Source of the DNA: Parasponia andersonii
Lineage: Eukaryota; Streptophyta; Magnoliopsida; Rosales; Cannabaceae
NCBI GenBank assembly: GCA_002914805.1
Contig: JXTB01000250.1
Span: forward strand, 253,242 to 317,241
Direction of reading: 5' to 3'
Length of the DNA: 64,000 nt
The notes under the pieces were generated by a model. That model saw only the letters and a program-made list of their open reading frames with translations. It searched no databases and was not told where the DNA came from. A program made the translations under genes and the position numbers. Of this stretch, positions 14,420 to 25,690 are shown one piece after another; positions within the stretch are counted from its first letter, which is position 1; the number at the start of each line of letters is the position of its first letter.

Positions 14420-15010
14420 TGTTGGCAGAGGTTTTGTCAACAACGAATTTAGGAAATTTGCAAGATATGGTTTGTGTGTGAAAATGGTTGATAAATCAAA
14501 GCAAATAAGGAGACAAGAATTTTGTAGTGGTTCAGTCCCAAAAAAGATGAGCCTACGTCCACTATTCTTCATTATTTTCTGGAGAATTACAAGAACTTCT
14601 TTAAGTCTCAAGGTGAGAATAGAGAGAGCATTACAGAATGTAGCGAAGTGTCTTTTTTATAACAATATTGAGCTCCCTTCATATAGGTGAGGGTAGCTCA
14701 ATGTTTTTCAATTATGAAAACATGTAAGTGTGTAATCAGAATATACAATTCGAGTAACAATATAATTGGGTAATAACTTAAATAGAATGATTGGTCGATC
14801 TCTATTTAGAAATTTGTTTCCCTTTCTTTGTAAATTACCCGTTTGATAAAGCTTGATCTAGTTTCCTTTTCATACTGGTCGTACTTAACTCATTCGGAGG
14901 AGGTCGCACTTCGATCAGAAAAATTCACATGTAATCTAACGTGTTTAACTTAGTTACTAATTTTTCCTTTTTTGGCATTGACCAACACATAGATTTTTGA
15001 TCGCACAACA
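14420..15010 (-). repeat. 5' LTR of the Tat element
   Basis: Direct repeat of 4106-4699. On the minus strand it ends in CCAACA, and two bases later comes TGGTACTAGAAGG, placed as a primer binding site should be. I did not match it to a specific tRNA. Confidence 0.87.
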
Positions 15011-17360
15011 GCCGCTGTATCGGCTACAATAATATAAAATATAGCATGTTATGAGCCACATTTTGTGCTAAATCACATGCAGTGTGGCAGAGAAAAATTA
15101 GCAGTGGCAGTTATGTGCAATCATATATACTCATCATTTTATTCACAATCGACTAAAACGTACATCGGCGTGTTGAGTGGAATAAAAATATATATTTTGT
15201 CTTTTCGAAAGGATAAGTTCACTACTACATTTTTCTGTTTAAATTTCAAAACACAATTATTTTAGCAAGTGACCCTACAAATGTATAATATATCCTTGTC
15301 GTTTCAGTTTATTCAGTCGTCTGATCATAAATGTTGGGCCCAAATACACACATTTATACATATATATACGATCGAGTTATCCATATCATGAGTTATAGCC
15401 AAATCTTTAGAAAAGAACAAGAAAAAAAGCATAAAATCTTCAACATTCAATTACTGATCATCGAAGAGCTGCATGCCAGCCTAAACATATGTAGAATGAC
15501 AGCCTCTCTTTTACTGTTATTTATTTATTTTTTTGTGCAGTAAAAAACAAAAAGAAAGAGTACTGATCCAGTGGCGGCTGTTTTAATTTGGAAAACTTGT
15601 GTTCGTACTATGTAGCATTTCCAGTTGACGAACACACTCACTTCCTCATACAAAAATTGTAACCATTATTATATGCACATTATTCACTTTTTACTTTTTG
15701 ACTTTTTTTCTGCACATTTCTGATCCCTGTACAAACGAGTATCTTCTCAACTTTGAAGATACTTTTCTTTTGTTGTTGATTTTTATTTATTTATTTAGGA
15801 GTAGAGATGGCACATGTACACATATAACTAGGGTAACTTTGCGCATGCGTGATACATGATCTCTTTCAAAGTGGTTTACCATATTCACCGACTACTGTGG
15901 TGATCCTAGCTCAAACTCATGACTTATTGTACGAGGGATGAATGAGTTTTCCATCTCCAGATTCTCAGTGATTGCCATTTCGAAGGTGTTTGTTCAGTTA
16001 AAGCATCAGTATTAATTCACGACATAAATATCCCAATTGTCGATATGTATTTGTCTATATAAATAATATATATAATATGGACAACAATTTTTTTTAAGGA
16101 AAATATAGACAATAATTAAGACTAAAATATAACCGCGAATGCCCTAATGGCCTATCCGTTTTTGTTACATATAGTTCACCTTTTAATTGAGATTAATATT
16201 ATATTAAATAATTAAAGAGTAATTATTTTGCAATCTAGTCTTGCTTTTACGAGCTAATCAGTATGATGCTAATTAATACGTAATGTTTTGAGTATAGATT
16301 GGAGGATGAAACAAAATGGTGCTGAATGGAGAAACGGTTGTTTGTATGATCAGACGGTTGTGATTGATTGATCATTTGTAAGAGTGCGGCTTTAGTGTAA
16401 TAAATCTATGCCCGAGGGCGGCTGCATATTTTGCTCCATTAATGTAACAGATCAAAGCCAGTCCGGTCTATAATGATATGCCCATGCACTAGGAGCGGTA
16501 TCGGGAACTTTCAGCGGGACATTCAAATTGAAAAGCCCTTTTAACTATAAGCCAAAAAAAGAATGACTTCTTCATTTCCCTATGATAAATACTTTTGGTC
16601 ACTTTAATAACATGAATAAGAAATTGTGTATTAATTACAGATATAAATACATATAGTTACCATTCCTAGTGTTGTACTGTACGTTCTTTAAATCTAATAA
16701 GAGAGCAGTATGTAGTTATCCTTTTTTGTTTTCGGATTAAAGCAAATTTATGATCATACAATGATTACAGACGGTAGTATATATATCTGGCCCGCCACTT
16801 TGACTAATCATTTACCACGAGTACTAGTATAATTACACTTATTAATCTTCTCCTTTCTGGTTTCTATAATTGCCCTTATTAATCTTCTCTTTTCTGGTTT
16901 CTACTTCAAAGCATATCATCCTTTAGTTCAAGATATATATGAAGCGTGGTGCATTATTTCAGAATTGTATATTAATGATTTTCTGGCACGGTACATGTAA
17001 TTGTTGCACATATAAGAAAACTAGTAAAGGCAAAGGAAAGTAATTAATTATTTGTGTGTTTAAACTCCGCACAGATATTCTCGCTCGTTAAAGCGCTGCC
17101 GAAGTTAATCATATAGAATGAGAGAGTTTGAGTCCTTTTTTTCCCTATAATTTTTTTTTGAAGCATTTTTCCCTATAATTACTATGACAATATTGCTTAG
17201 AAATATACGGAAACTATAATTAAAGAGCTTGCTGAGGAACATTATTTTCATGTTTTGTTATTGTTAACAGCGAAATGAATTATGAAAAAAAATTTCAAAC
17301 AACATTTTGAAATTACATCTTGAACGTCCATCCACTTCTTTTGTAGCTAGTGAGGCCCAC

Positions 17361-17402
<42 letters not shown>

Positions 17403-18364
17403 TATACACATGCATGAGAAATTTACTATATAGAGGGGGGAAAAAAACTTGAATTGCTTTCTGGGAAAATTACGTCGAATGTTATACAATATCCCAATTC
17501 AACAATCGGAAGGCCGTAGTGGTAGTAGTGCTTTACTAGATGCAAATAAGAGGCACTTTTACTCATTAGCTATAAAATGGTTTGAACTGTAGGGGTTGGA
17601 GAATGCGAGACCTTACTTGGTGTACCCTTATATTAAAAGAGGAACTTAATCTTTTCTTTGGGGGAAAAAGGAACTTATAAATTTTGTATTTGGATATGAA
17701 AAACTATCTTGCCGGTAGTGCATGTCTATATACTATTATATTTTTATCAAAATATGTCATAATTAATTTCATGATAATTTATTTGATATACAATGATTTT
17801 AATATGATCTAACTGTATTCTGACCTCCATTACCTATTAAAAAAAATAGATATACTCTTAGACATCACAAAAAGTGAAAGAATATCTACAAAATTTTACT
17901 GATCGAGAATAAGTTAAAAATAAACAAATAAATAAATTTGTACCCATATATATATATTTCTAATCTTTATCTATGTATTTTTTTTAATTATTGGATCTTT
18001 ATTTAACTGTAACTATAATTTGAGTGGTTAAAAAAATAAAAATAAATATTTATTACTTAATGATTTTCTCTTTTTATTTTTTATCAAAAAAAAATTGGGC
18101 TTAATAATTTTTAATTATAAAGGATATGTAAATATATATATATATATATATATATGTCTCTCTCTATGTATATTTATGTCTAGTACTTGCTCTAGCTCTG
18201 CTCTTGAATGTATTATTTTTTATAGCTGAATAGAAAGAAAAGGAAAAAATCAAAAATAAAAACAAAAAGAGAGAGAGAGAGAGAGAGCGAGAGAAATAGT
18301 ATGGAGATTATTTATTCGTTTATATATTTATTTCGGAGAATTAATAGCAAGACATGGACATTTT
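15011..18364. other. intergenic region upstream of SPCH
   Basis: No coding sequence was recognised. The region holds (TA)n tracts (about 17362-17400 and 18133-18155), a GA tract (about 18270-18295) and a 37-bp tandem duplication near 16838-16907. It presumably contains distal SPCH regulatory DNA, but I could not assign specific elements. Confidence 0.5.
16838..16907. repeat. 37-bp tandem duplication
   Basis: Two adjacent copies beginning CTTATTAATCTTCTC and running through TTTCTGGTTTCTA, offset by 37 bp, with few differences. No function is apparent. Confidence 0.8.
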
Positions 18365-18372
18365 TATATAAG
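18365..18372 (+). promoter_or_regulatory. candidate TATA box of SPCH
   Basis: TATATAAG sits about 510 bp before the SPCH start codon, followed by a C-rich then pyrimidine-rich leader (CCTCCACTCCCGG...). If used, transcription would start near 18395 and leave a leader of nearly 480 nt. The call is inferred from sequence alone. Confidence 0.4.
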
Positions 18373-18564
18373 TAGAGCATCCTCCACTCCCGGCCCCTCC
18401 TCTGGGTCTCTGTCTGTATCTCTTTCTAACGGCTCTTCTATATTTCTTTCTTTCTTTCTAATTGACTTCTATTTTGTTATCTTGGGATCAAGATCAATAT
18501 CAGACTCCCGTAAGATCCTTGTATCGTCATCTAACGGTAAAAGAAAACAAATCTGAAATATTTG

Positions 18565-18579
18565 ATGGTGATGCTTTAG
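18565..18579 (+). other. upstream ORF 1 in the SPCH leader
   Basis: ATG GTG ATG CTT TAG encodes four residues and lies downstream of the candidate TATA box and upstream of the SPCH ATG. It is only relevant if the leader is unspliced here. Confidence 0.35.
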
Positions 18580-18645
18580 TCCCTTTCACCCTGCCTTGCC
18601 TTGTCCTCCTCATCAGTCTCTCTTTCTCTCTTTCTCAATATTTAG

Positions 18646-18678
<33 letters not shown>

Positions 18679-18698
18679 CCATATTCTGGCATAAGCAT

Positions 18699-18734
18699 AT
18701 GTCTCTACCTATGTCCATGCATGCTTTTTCTTGA
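18699..18734 (+). other. upstream ORF 2 in the SPCH leader
   Basis: An 11-codon frame (MSLPMSMHAFS, then TGA) that ends 139 bp before the SPCH start. It contains three in-frame ATGs, so scanning ribosomes would probably enter it. Any effect on SPCH translation is inferred. Confidence 0.35.
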
Positions 18735-18873
18735 TCTTGGCAATCCTTATTTATTTCATAATTTTCTCTCTTTTCGGGTCGTTTTCCCAACCCCTTTCTG
18801 TCCCTCTACCTGCCCCATTTTCCGGCACTTTCCCAAGAGCCCAAAAAAAAAAATCGAGAAAACTTTTTGAGAT

Positions 18874-19397
18874 ATGGATGATGCTACTTTATCCGCCGCT
18901 GACTTTTTCGACGACCATGATCAATTTGGCTCAAATGATCATGTCAACAAGTTAGCTTCCGATGACGACCTGTTTAGTATCTTGGAGAGCCTAGAAGCCG
19001 ACGTGGTCGATTTTCCTCCCTTGGATGAAACAACCGGTTTCGTCGCTGGATCGAAATTCGAAAGTGATCAAGAAACGACGTCGTCGACAAGATTGGTGTC
19101 TCAGAAATCGACGTCGTCGAGTACTTTTCAAGAGTTGTCGGAGACGGAGCTTGATCAGACTTTATTGAAGCCGAAATCCAAGAGGGCGAAGCTTTCGGCC
19201 GCCGCGAACCACAGTTCGACGACTTCGGAGGAGGAAGCCACGCTTAACCCTTCCGATGGGCAAGGGAAGATGTCTCATATAACAGTTGAACGAAACCGGA
19301 GAAAACAAATGAACGAACATTTGTCTGTTTTGCGCTCTCTTATGCCTTGCTTCTATGTCAAAAGAGTGAGTAATATCAAAACCTAGTTGTAAAACAA

Positions 19398-19428
<31 letters not shown>

Positions 19429-20565
19429 TATATTTGTGTGGAAGAGCCGAGATTTGAACTCAGAACTTTCTGGCGGTGGTTAATATTTTTTTAGTGGTAC
19501 ATATTATTACTTAATAAGAAAATCTCTATTTTTCACTTATGAAAACAAAAGATGAACGTGTAATGTTACCAAACAAGTTGTTTAGTTAAAAATCTTTTAC
19601 TAATTAATAATTATATTGTGTGTGTGTGTGTGTGTTTTTTTTTTGTTTTTTTTTTTTTAATAAAAGGGAGACCAAGCGTCAATTATTGGTGGGGTAGTTG
19701 ACTACATAACGGAGTTGCAGCAAGTTCTACAGTCGTTGGAGGCCAAGAAACAAAGGAAAATAATTTACAGTGAAGTGTTGAGCCCTAGGGTAGTATCGAG
19801 TCCAAGAGCCTCACCAGTACTACTTAGCCCTAGAAAACCACCTCTAAGTCCTCGTCTCATTAGTAGCTTGCCAATTAGCCCAAGAACCCCTCAGCCAGGT
19901 AGCCCATACAAGCCACCTAGGCTTCAACAAAGCTATCTAATTAATTCTCCGACCATGCCTACTAGTACTACAACTACCACCACTACTAATAGTACTAGTA
20001 ATACTTCTCTTGAACCTTCTCCATCATCGTCTTCCACTTCCTCCAATATTAATAATGATAACGTCAATGAGCTTTTCGCCAATTCCAAGTCGGCCGTCGC
20101 TGACGTGGAGGTGAAATTTTCCGGTTCAAATGTTCTACTAAAGACAGTGTCTCCTCGGATTCCTGGACAAGCTATGAAGATAATTGCTGCTCTAGAAGAC
20201 CTTTCACTCGAAATTCTTGACGTCAATATCAGCACCATTGATGAAACCATGCTTAATTCCTTCACCATCAAGGTATTTATTTATAAACTCCTTAGCTTAA
20301 CTAACTACAACTTATTATTAAGTTCCAGTTAATTACGCCCTTCTATACATGTTATATAGGAAAATCACCATAGTTGTATTAATATTATGCTTAATCTACA
20401 AGCGTGTATGTAGTATGATTAGCTGTCTTCCTAATAATTATTATAAAGGAAACACGACAGACATACCAAACTGTTCAAGTCAAAAGAACGTACAAAATAG
20501 CAGTACCCCTGCTTGTCTTTTATCGGGTGCACGATAACGACATAGCAATTAAAGAAAATAAACCC

Positions 20566-20615
<50 letters not shown>

Positions 20616-21356
20616 CTTTTTGGTTTTCTTGTAGAGCTAACAGCTTTCTGTTTCTTTTTCATTTTTTAAAATGCTGTGTGTGGTTTGTCAAACAAAATTT
20701 CGTCTCTAGTTTTGTCCATATACGTTTCAAAACTTTTTTTAAACACGTTAGACTTTAATGTTTCCATGCCCTCATATAATTTTATTATTTTAAGATTAAG
20801 TAATTTAGTATTGTTGTATTATCTGATGATATCGCGAGTCAATTGTGAAAGTCATTTCCAAAGAACTAAAAGAATTTTTTTAGGAAAAAATATATAAAAC
20901 CATTTTTCATTGAAATTGACTTTAGAACTAAGTAATCCATAATTAAAGAACAATATTTTTCTCCTGTGTAATTGCACAAAAGGCCAATCCCCTTGCTCTC
21001 TTAAACCGAGTTGCGTAAATGTGTTCCTTTTTCTTTTCTCTTTTTTTTCCAGCAAGCAGTTTCAGTTATTATTTATTTTTAAAAGAATATTATTAAAACT
21101 CCAAAAACCACAAAGTGAATTCTTGAGTTAAGCTAGCTTGGAGTAAATTCACGTCAAAGACGCGTGAAAGGTCAGAAAAAGAAAAACCTTGTCATATGTG
21201 CAGACTGTAAATATTTTAATGTCGGGGGTCTCTCGAAAACGACGATATTATGAAGTATACATTATATATTGCTGAAAACCAGGTTGCCATGTGTGTCGCG
21301 GTCATTTATTTCTGTCGAGTATATAATTTATCAAAGGATTTGATGATCTAATACCA

Positions 21357-21397
<41 letters not shown>

Positions 21398-21573
21398 ACT
21401 TCATTATATGACTTTCAAAAAAAAAAATTCCATACATATTGATATGTATATGTAAGTTAGTGTATTCATTGAGACTAATGATTGGATATTTGTTTTTTTG
21501 TTATTAGATTGGAATTGAATGCCAACTCAGTGCGGAGGAACTCGCTCACCAAATCCAGCAAACATTCTGCTAA
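18874..21573 (+). CDS. SPCH: SPEECHLESS bHLH transcription factor
   Basis: Three exons, 18874-19365, 19667-20272 and 21508-21573, joined in phase 0 at GT/AG sites, give 387 residues (Arabidopsis SPCH is slightly shorter). SPCH is the nuclear bHLH that starts the stomatal lineage by driving asymmetric entry divisions, as a heterodimer with ICE1/SCRM proteins. Visible parts: an acidic N-terminus with 'DDDLFSILESLE'; a bHLH at about residues 134-185 with the H135/E139/R143 E-box contact set, split by intron 1 after 'FYVKR'; then the SPCH-specific MAPK target domain, with eight Ser/Thr-Pro sites (S203, S209, S213, S218, S225, S235, T238, S243). A Thr/Ser/Asn-rich linker leads to a conserved ACT-like C-terminus ending 'AEELAHQIQQTFC'. 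The MAPK domain separates SPCH from its paralogues MUTE and FAMA. The start is the first ATG matching the family N-terminus. Intron 2 is long (1235 bp) and begins with a frame that reads on past the splice site. Confidence 0.96.
19366..19666 (+). other. SPCH intron 1
   Basis: 301 bp between AGA|GTGAGT and TTTAATAAAAG|GGAGAC. It interrupts the bHLH between 'FYVKR' and 'GDQASIIGG'. It contains (GT)n tracts near 19399-19420 and 19617-19634 and a long T-rich stretch before the acceptor. Confidence 0.9.
20273..21507 (+). other. SPCH intron 2
   Basis: 1235 bp, AAG|GTATTT to TTATTAG|ATTGGA. It holds two (TA)n blocks (about 20568-20612 and 21357-21392). No transposon ends or coding sequence were recognised inside it. 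Confidence 0.88.
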
Positions 21574-21898
21574 TTAATTAGTTGATTCATTAATTAGTAC
21601 TAGTTAGGATATTTTCAGTCGTCATATAACAAGACCTCTCTTACTACGTACTCATTCTCTTTTTATTTCTATATACATATTATCGGGCCAAGTTGTATTA
21701 ACAGAAGGGAAAGTACTATTGGGAGGCATTTAATTTAAAAACCCTGCATATCATTCATATATTAATTAACATATGATGTACCTAGATAAGTCATAACTTA
21801 GTCTTATTAGCTTTAGGGTAACCCGCCTTTGCAATAGTTGAGCATTTTTCTCAATTTGCTTTTGGCTAATGCATGTATTTCATTCCAATCGTCAATTT

Positions 21899-21939
<41 letters not shown>

Positions 21940-22159
21940 CTAATCTTCCCCTTCTTCGAATTATAATCATTCAACTTTGTAAGGGCATGTTTAGTCTTTC
22001 CTTTCTTCGAAAATATTGGTTTTTTTTTCTATTATATATGTTGATATGTCCATTGTATAAACTATTTACTCAGTATAAAAACTTTTACACCTAATTCACC
22101 TGAAAATTTGTTATACCTTACATGAATGTTCTACTATTTCAGTTAGTATACCATATAAA

Positions 22160-22196
<37 letters not shown>

Positions 22197-22197
22197 N
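22197..22197. other. assembly gap (single N)
   Basis: One N at the end of a (TA)n array. The true distance across it is unknown. Confidence 0.9.
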
Positions 22198-22335
22198 GTG
22201 ATCCAACGGCTAAAAAAAAATACCTATCCATAGGTAAAGAAAAAAATACCTATTGAATTGGCAACCTATATATATGGGCACCAATCCAGTGGGTATTTTT
22301 TTTTTTTACCTATAGATAGGTATCAATTTGTCCAA
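22198..22335. mobile_element. two MITE terminal fragments, back to back
   Basis: 22198-22275, read in reverse, runs from a TTGCCAATTCAATAGG end through T-rich, ACCTATGGATAGGT and AGCCGTTGGATCA. 22283-22335 repeats the same order forwards, starting GGCACCAATCCAGTGGGTA. Both match the termini of the small element at 29352-29578. The left fragment abuts the N at 22197, so its remainder is lost in the gap or in the TA array. Confidence 0.5.
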
Positions 22336-22419
22336 TGAAAATTTAGCATGTATATTTTTTTATTGTAAAAAGTAAGAGAGAGAAAGAGCATTAATAATGC
22401 ATGAAAATATAGTGATTGG

Positions 22420-22466
<47 letters not shown>

Positions 22467-23446
22467 CATCACTTTCTCCAATGAGCAGCAATATCAATAC
22501 ACGGGTTTTTCTTTTCATTTTATATCATCGATTTTCCCAAAAAGCGAAAGAATTCCAAAACGAAGTAATTTCATCTCATATAATTGATCTGAGCAGTACA
22601 TTTTTTTGTTTTTAAATCAAAGATTTTTTCAAAAAGCAAAAAAATCCCCGAAACAAATTAAGTAATTTTAACCCATGTAATTGATCTATCAAGGTATTAT
22701 GATTCTTGTAAATTTGTTTGAGGAGTTGTAGGTTTGTGTTTGTAGGAATTTTAAAGGAATTTAGAGAGATAATTAAGTTTTTTATGAAAGATTTTATAGA
22801 GGTTAGTAAATCAAGAAATAAATGTGAGCCAAAAGTCACAAATTTCTTTCATGTTTGAAAGGCTTTTTTATTTACGTTTTATTTCAAAAAGAAAGAGGAA
22901 AAAATTCTTTGCTTTGATATGAGCTAATATATAAACTACAACTGTGTGTTCTTCAATTCTCCTCTATGATTAAGAACAAAACTCAAGGAAATACAATAGA
23001 ACCAAATCTTGGAGATTTTTTTTGTTAGTTTTTCTTCTAAGAATATTTTCTAAAAAATAATATCAAGTGTAGCAAGGTCTATGATGATTATTGTGCTCCT
23101 CATTTCATATCCAATAAGAATTTAAAAAAAAAAAAATCACCCCTATGAGAGAGAGGTTTTATCCGTGTCCTACAGTAGAATTTCCCATAAAAAGAGACAT
23201 ATATATGCATACTAAGCCAAAATATAAAAGAGGACATTTACTATAACTTGTCATACAAATTTTAGGTGTATTTGATAAATAGTTATCCTGAAAAGTATAA
23301 ATAGTTCGTAGCTGACTGGCTGGGAAGTAAATGAATAAAAAGATAAATAGCATATGCTACATGCTCCAAAATAAAATACAACTTAAATATTGTGACTGTT
23401 ATTTAAATCGGAAAATTTGTTTTTGGGCTTCTCTAGGATAATCACC

Positions 23447-23815
23447 GGGAAAATATCATAAATACTCATTTTTAAAATCATATTTTTTATAAATTCTTAT
23501 TTTTATATTTTTTTTATAAATTTCTGTTTTAAAGAAATTAAGACCACCGTTGTTTTACACATAAAAGGTATATTGTAGTCTACATTTCATGAATAAAAAT
23601 TACACTAAAAATTGGTACATATTTTAAAATATATACCGTTAAAATTTTACATATGAAATGTTTACCCATGGATTAAATTTATACTGTAAATGTGGAGGAC
23701 TCATATTCTTTTATATAAAATGTGGACAATAAAAATAAATATTTTTAAAAGAAAAATTAAAAACAGGTATTTATGAAAAAAGTTTTAAAAAGCAGGTACT
23801 CGGCGTAAATTTCTC
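23447..23815. mobile_element. MULE-type MITE with 9-bp target duplication
   Basis: A 369-bp non-coding element. Its left end (GGGAAAATATCATAAATAC...) and the reverse complement of its right end (GAGAAATTTACGCCGAGTAC...) align over about 65 bp, including a shared T-rich run. It is flanked by ATAATCACC (23438-23446) and ATAATGACC (23816-23824), a 9-bp direct repeat with one mismatch, as expected for Mutator-superfamily insertion. Confidence 0.65.
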
Positions 23816-23824
23816 ATAATGACC

Positions 23825-25300
23825 GCTGCCAGCTTTCAGGAATTTATCCTCATTAGTCTTTTCATGGGCCTAAGCCCAGTTCTGAACCACCTTCCAATGC
23901 CAATTTTCAACCAGAACAACGATCTCCTCTTTAAAGAGGAAATCACCTTTTTGTCGTACAATAACATTGTATTCTATTTTATTTTCTTTTTTTACGAATC
24001 CTCTTATATTTTAAGAAACGTAGAAAAACTCCTTTGATCCCGTAATTTGATTATGTTTGAAATTCAACCTCCTAATATCATCAAAATTAGGAAAATTAAT
24101 TAAAAGTGACAAAATAACTCAATAAATAATAGATTTAGATTGGCAAGTTAAGAGGGGAAAATATGCTAGATTTAGATAGGAAATGCAACCTCCTCATATC
24201 ATCACAAGTATGACTTCAAATTCAAAATGAAAAATATTAACACTTCGTTCATTTATCTAAATGGAAATTGGGAAAATTACATCATAAAACCAGTAAATCT
24301 TAAACTTGTATATGGAAATTAGTAATTAGCATCCTTTTTTAAAAAATTACACTAATCGTTTTCAATGCAAAATGAATGAGTTTTCTTTCGAAGTGATACC
24401 GAAAACATCTCCTCTGTTGTATACCACCCTCTATTCTCAAAATACCCAAAAAAAAGTCCTTTGTTTTTCAAAAGCGGTAAAAGGTATATATCTATCCTCA
24501 CATTTCGGTCAAACTATCTGTATGGAATGTCTTTACATATCCTTTTAACACTATAAATTATTGTAATCAAAATATTGCTACTCTTTCTTTTTCTTTTCTT
24601 AAAAAAAATTGAACATTAAAATAATTAAGCTATGCCATTTTGTGAAGATCTAACAATTGAAGCTCTATTAAAAAAAAAATGAATATTAATATAACTAAGC
24701 TATGTCATCACACAATTAAGAACAAAAAGCTATTTCATTAAGTTTATAATTAAGTTTATGTCATAATGTTGCATTTAACAATTCGTGTTGTTTCTTGAAT
24801 AAATTTTTTCCCTTTAAGGAACGTAGAAAAATTTTCTGCACATTCATATTAAACTTAAAATTATTAATATTGGGATTAAACTGTTGGAGCGGTTTCACAC
24901 CAGTCGTCCACGTGTCATGAACTGCTGATGCTGGATCCTCCAACTGTTCACGTGCCCTTGCTAATTCGCAAATCTCTGAACTCCAAGCAGGATCGGAGAG
25001 GCGGGGGTGGCTACCTGCAAAGACTCTCCGATGCTTAAGTCAGTGGTTTTTCTTTGCGTTTTTGGTAGCAAGGAGAAAAATATATTAATTCATAAACTTA
25101 TCTCTTTTTCGTGTTTTCTTCTTTTTTTCTTCTGCTCTCAAACTGTCTTTTTTCTTTGTAAGTGTTCTTTTTTGTTCCAAAGAAAGCAACCTGCCCCCTT
25201 TGAATACGTAGCTTTCATATATGTAGTCCTCTGATCACCAACAGTGTTCTTCTCCATCTTTTGAAAAGTAAGATAAAATATATTTTAGTACCTTTCACTN
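23825..25300. other. intergenic region, repeat-rich
   Basis: No gene recognised. There is a diverged tandem pair near 24604-24700 (both copies end ...TAAGCTATG(C/T)CAT). At 24880-25045 there are two ACGTG motifs and an inverted repeat, ATCGGAGAG ... CTCTCCGAT, around a GC-rich loop. The latter block resembles sequences dispersed in plant repeats, but I cannot name its family. Confidence 0.4.
25300..25300. other. assembly gap (single N)
   Basis: One N immediately left of the GC-rich repeat island that starts at about 25310. Confidence 0.9.
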
Positions 25301-25309
25301 ATTAAATGC

Positions 25310-25690
25310 CCTGTCGGGGTCCGGAGCCGTGGGGCTGTCTTCCATTGCATCCAACTGAAGACCCTTGGGGCTTCTGATCCCTACGACAGTTGAGGCGAGG
25401 GTCGCTGTTCCCAGACAGCAGACCCTTGGGGTCTGAAGATCCTTGAGGCTTCTGATCCCTACGACAGTTGAGGCGAGGGTCGCTGTTCCCAGATAGCAGA
25501 CCCTTGGGGTTTCAAACCGCCAGCTGTCATGGACTCGAGGTCTGACCGATTGAACCGTTTGGGATCAGCGATGGATTCTGCCTTAAATTCGGAAGACCCA
25601 CATGCCGATGTCGGGATCACGTGCGATCCGCGTGACCCTTCTCACGGTTCGAGGCTTGGGAATGGGCCCCACATAAACTACATTGGGATT
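25310..25690. repeat. GC-rich island with a 78-bp tandem repeat, probably transposon-derived
   Basis: GC content jumps sharply against AT-rich flanks. A 78-bp unit with CTTCTGATCCCTACGACAG then GAGGCGAGGGTCGCTG occurs at 25371 and again at 25449, with part of a third copy. Further right are the palindromic GGATCACGTGCGATCC (containing a CACGTG core at 25618-25623) and a TATATATAGGA box near 25690. No coding product is recognised. It could be LTR-derived or the subterminal part of a CACTA-like element. The boundary lies at the N gap, so its left end is not seen. Confidence 0.5.

Larger units (their letters stand above)
4106..15010 (-). mobile_element. Ty3/gypsy LTR retrotransposon, Tat lineage (fossil)
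   Basis: A 10.9 kb LTR element read on the minus strand. Two LTRs of about 590 bp lie in direct orientation (4106-4699 and 14420-15010), each starting TG and ending CA. Just inside the right LTR, which is the 5' LTR on this strand, is a TGG-starting primer-binding-like site. Just inside the left LTR is a purine-rich tract. Remnants of gag, a zinc-knuckle-like C/H motif, protease, reverse transcriptase, RNase H and integrase follow in gypsy order. The extra antisense reading region between pol and the 3' LTR, together with the gag C-x2-H type motif followed by 'LKDEIE', points to the Tat/Retand group rather than chromoviruses. The element is broken many times over (well above ten breaks). By eye the LTRs differ at roughly 10% of sites, mostly transitions, so insertion is probably a few million years old. 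No clear 5-bp target duplication was seen. Confidence 0.88.
21574..23446. other. intergenic region downstream of SPCH
   Basis: Contains the SPCH 3' end and several (TA)n arrays (about 21907-21938, 22166-22196, 22427-22464). There is one single-N assembly join at 22197 and MITE end fragments next to it. No gene was recognised; a 75-codon frame at 22612-22839 on the minus strand has no family signature. Confidence 0.5.

Noticed and set aside
19440-19485. tRNA B-box-like sequence (GAGTTCAAATC on the minus strand)
   Set aside because: It lies in SPCH intron 1, with no A box at the right distance and no cloverleaf. Not a tRNA gene.
20273-20332. Continuation of the SPCH exon 2 frame into intron 2
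   Set aside because: The family C-terminus (IGIECQLSAEEL...) is found in phase after a good acceptor at 21508, so the read-through is intronic.
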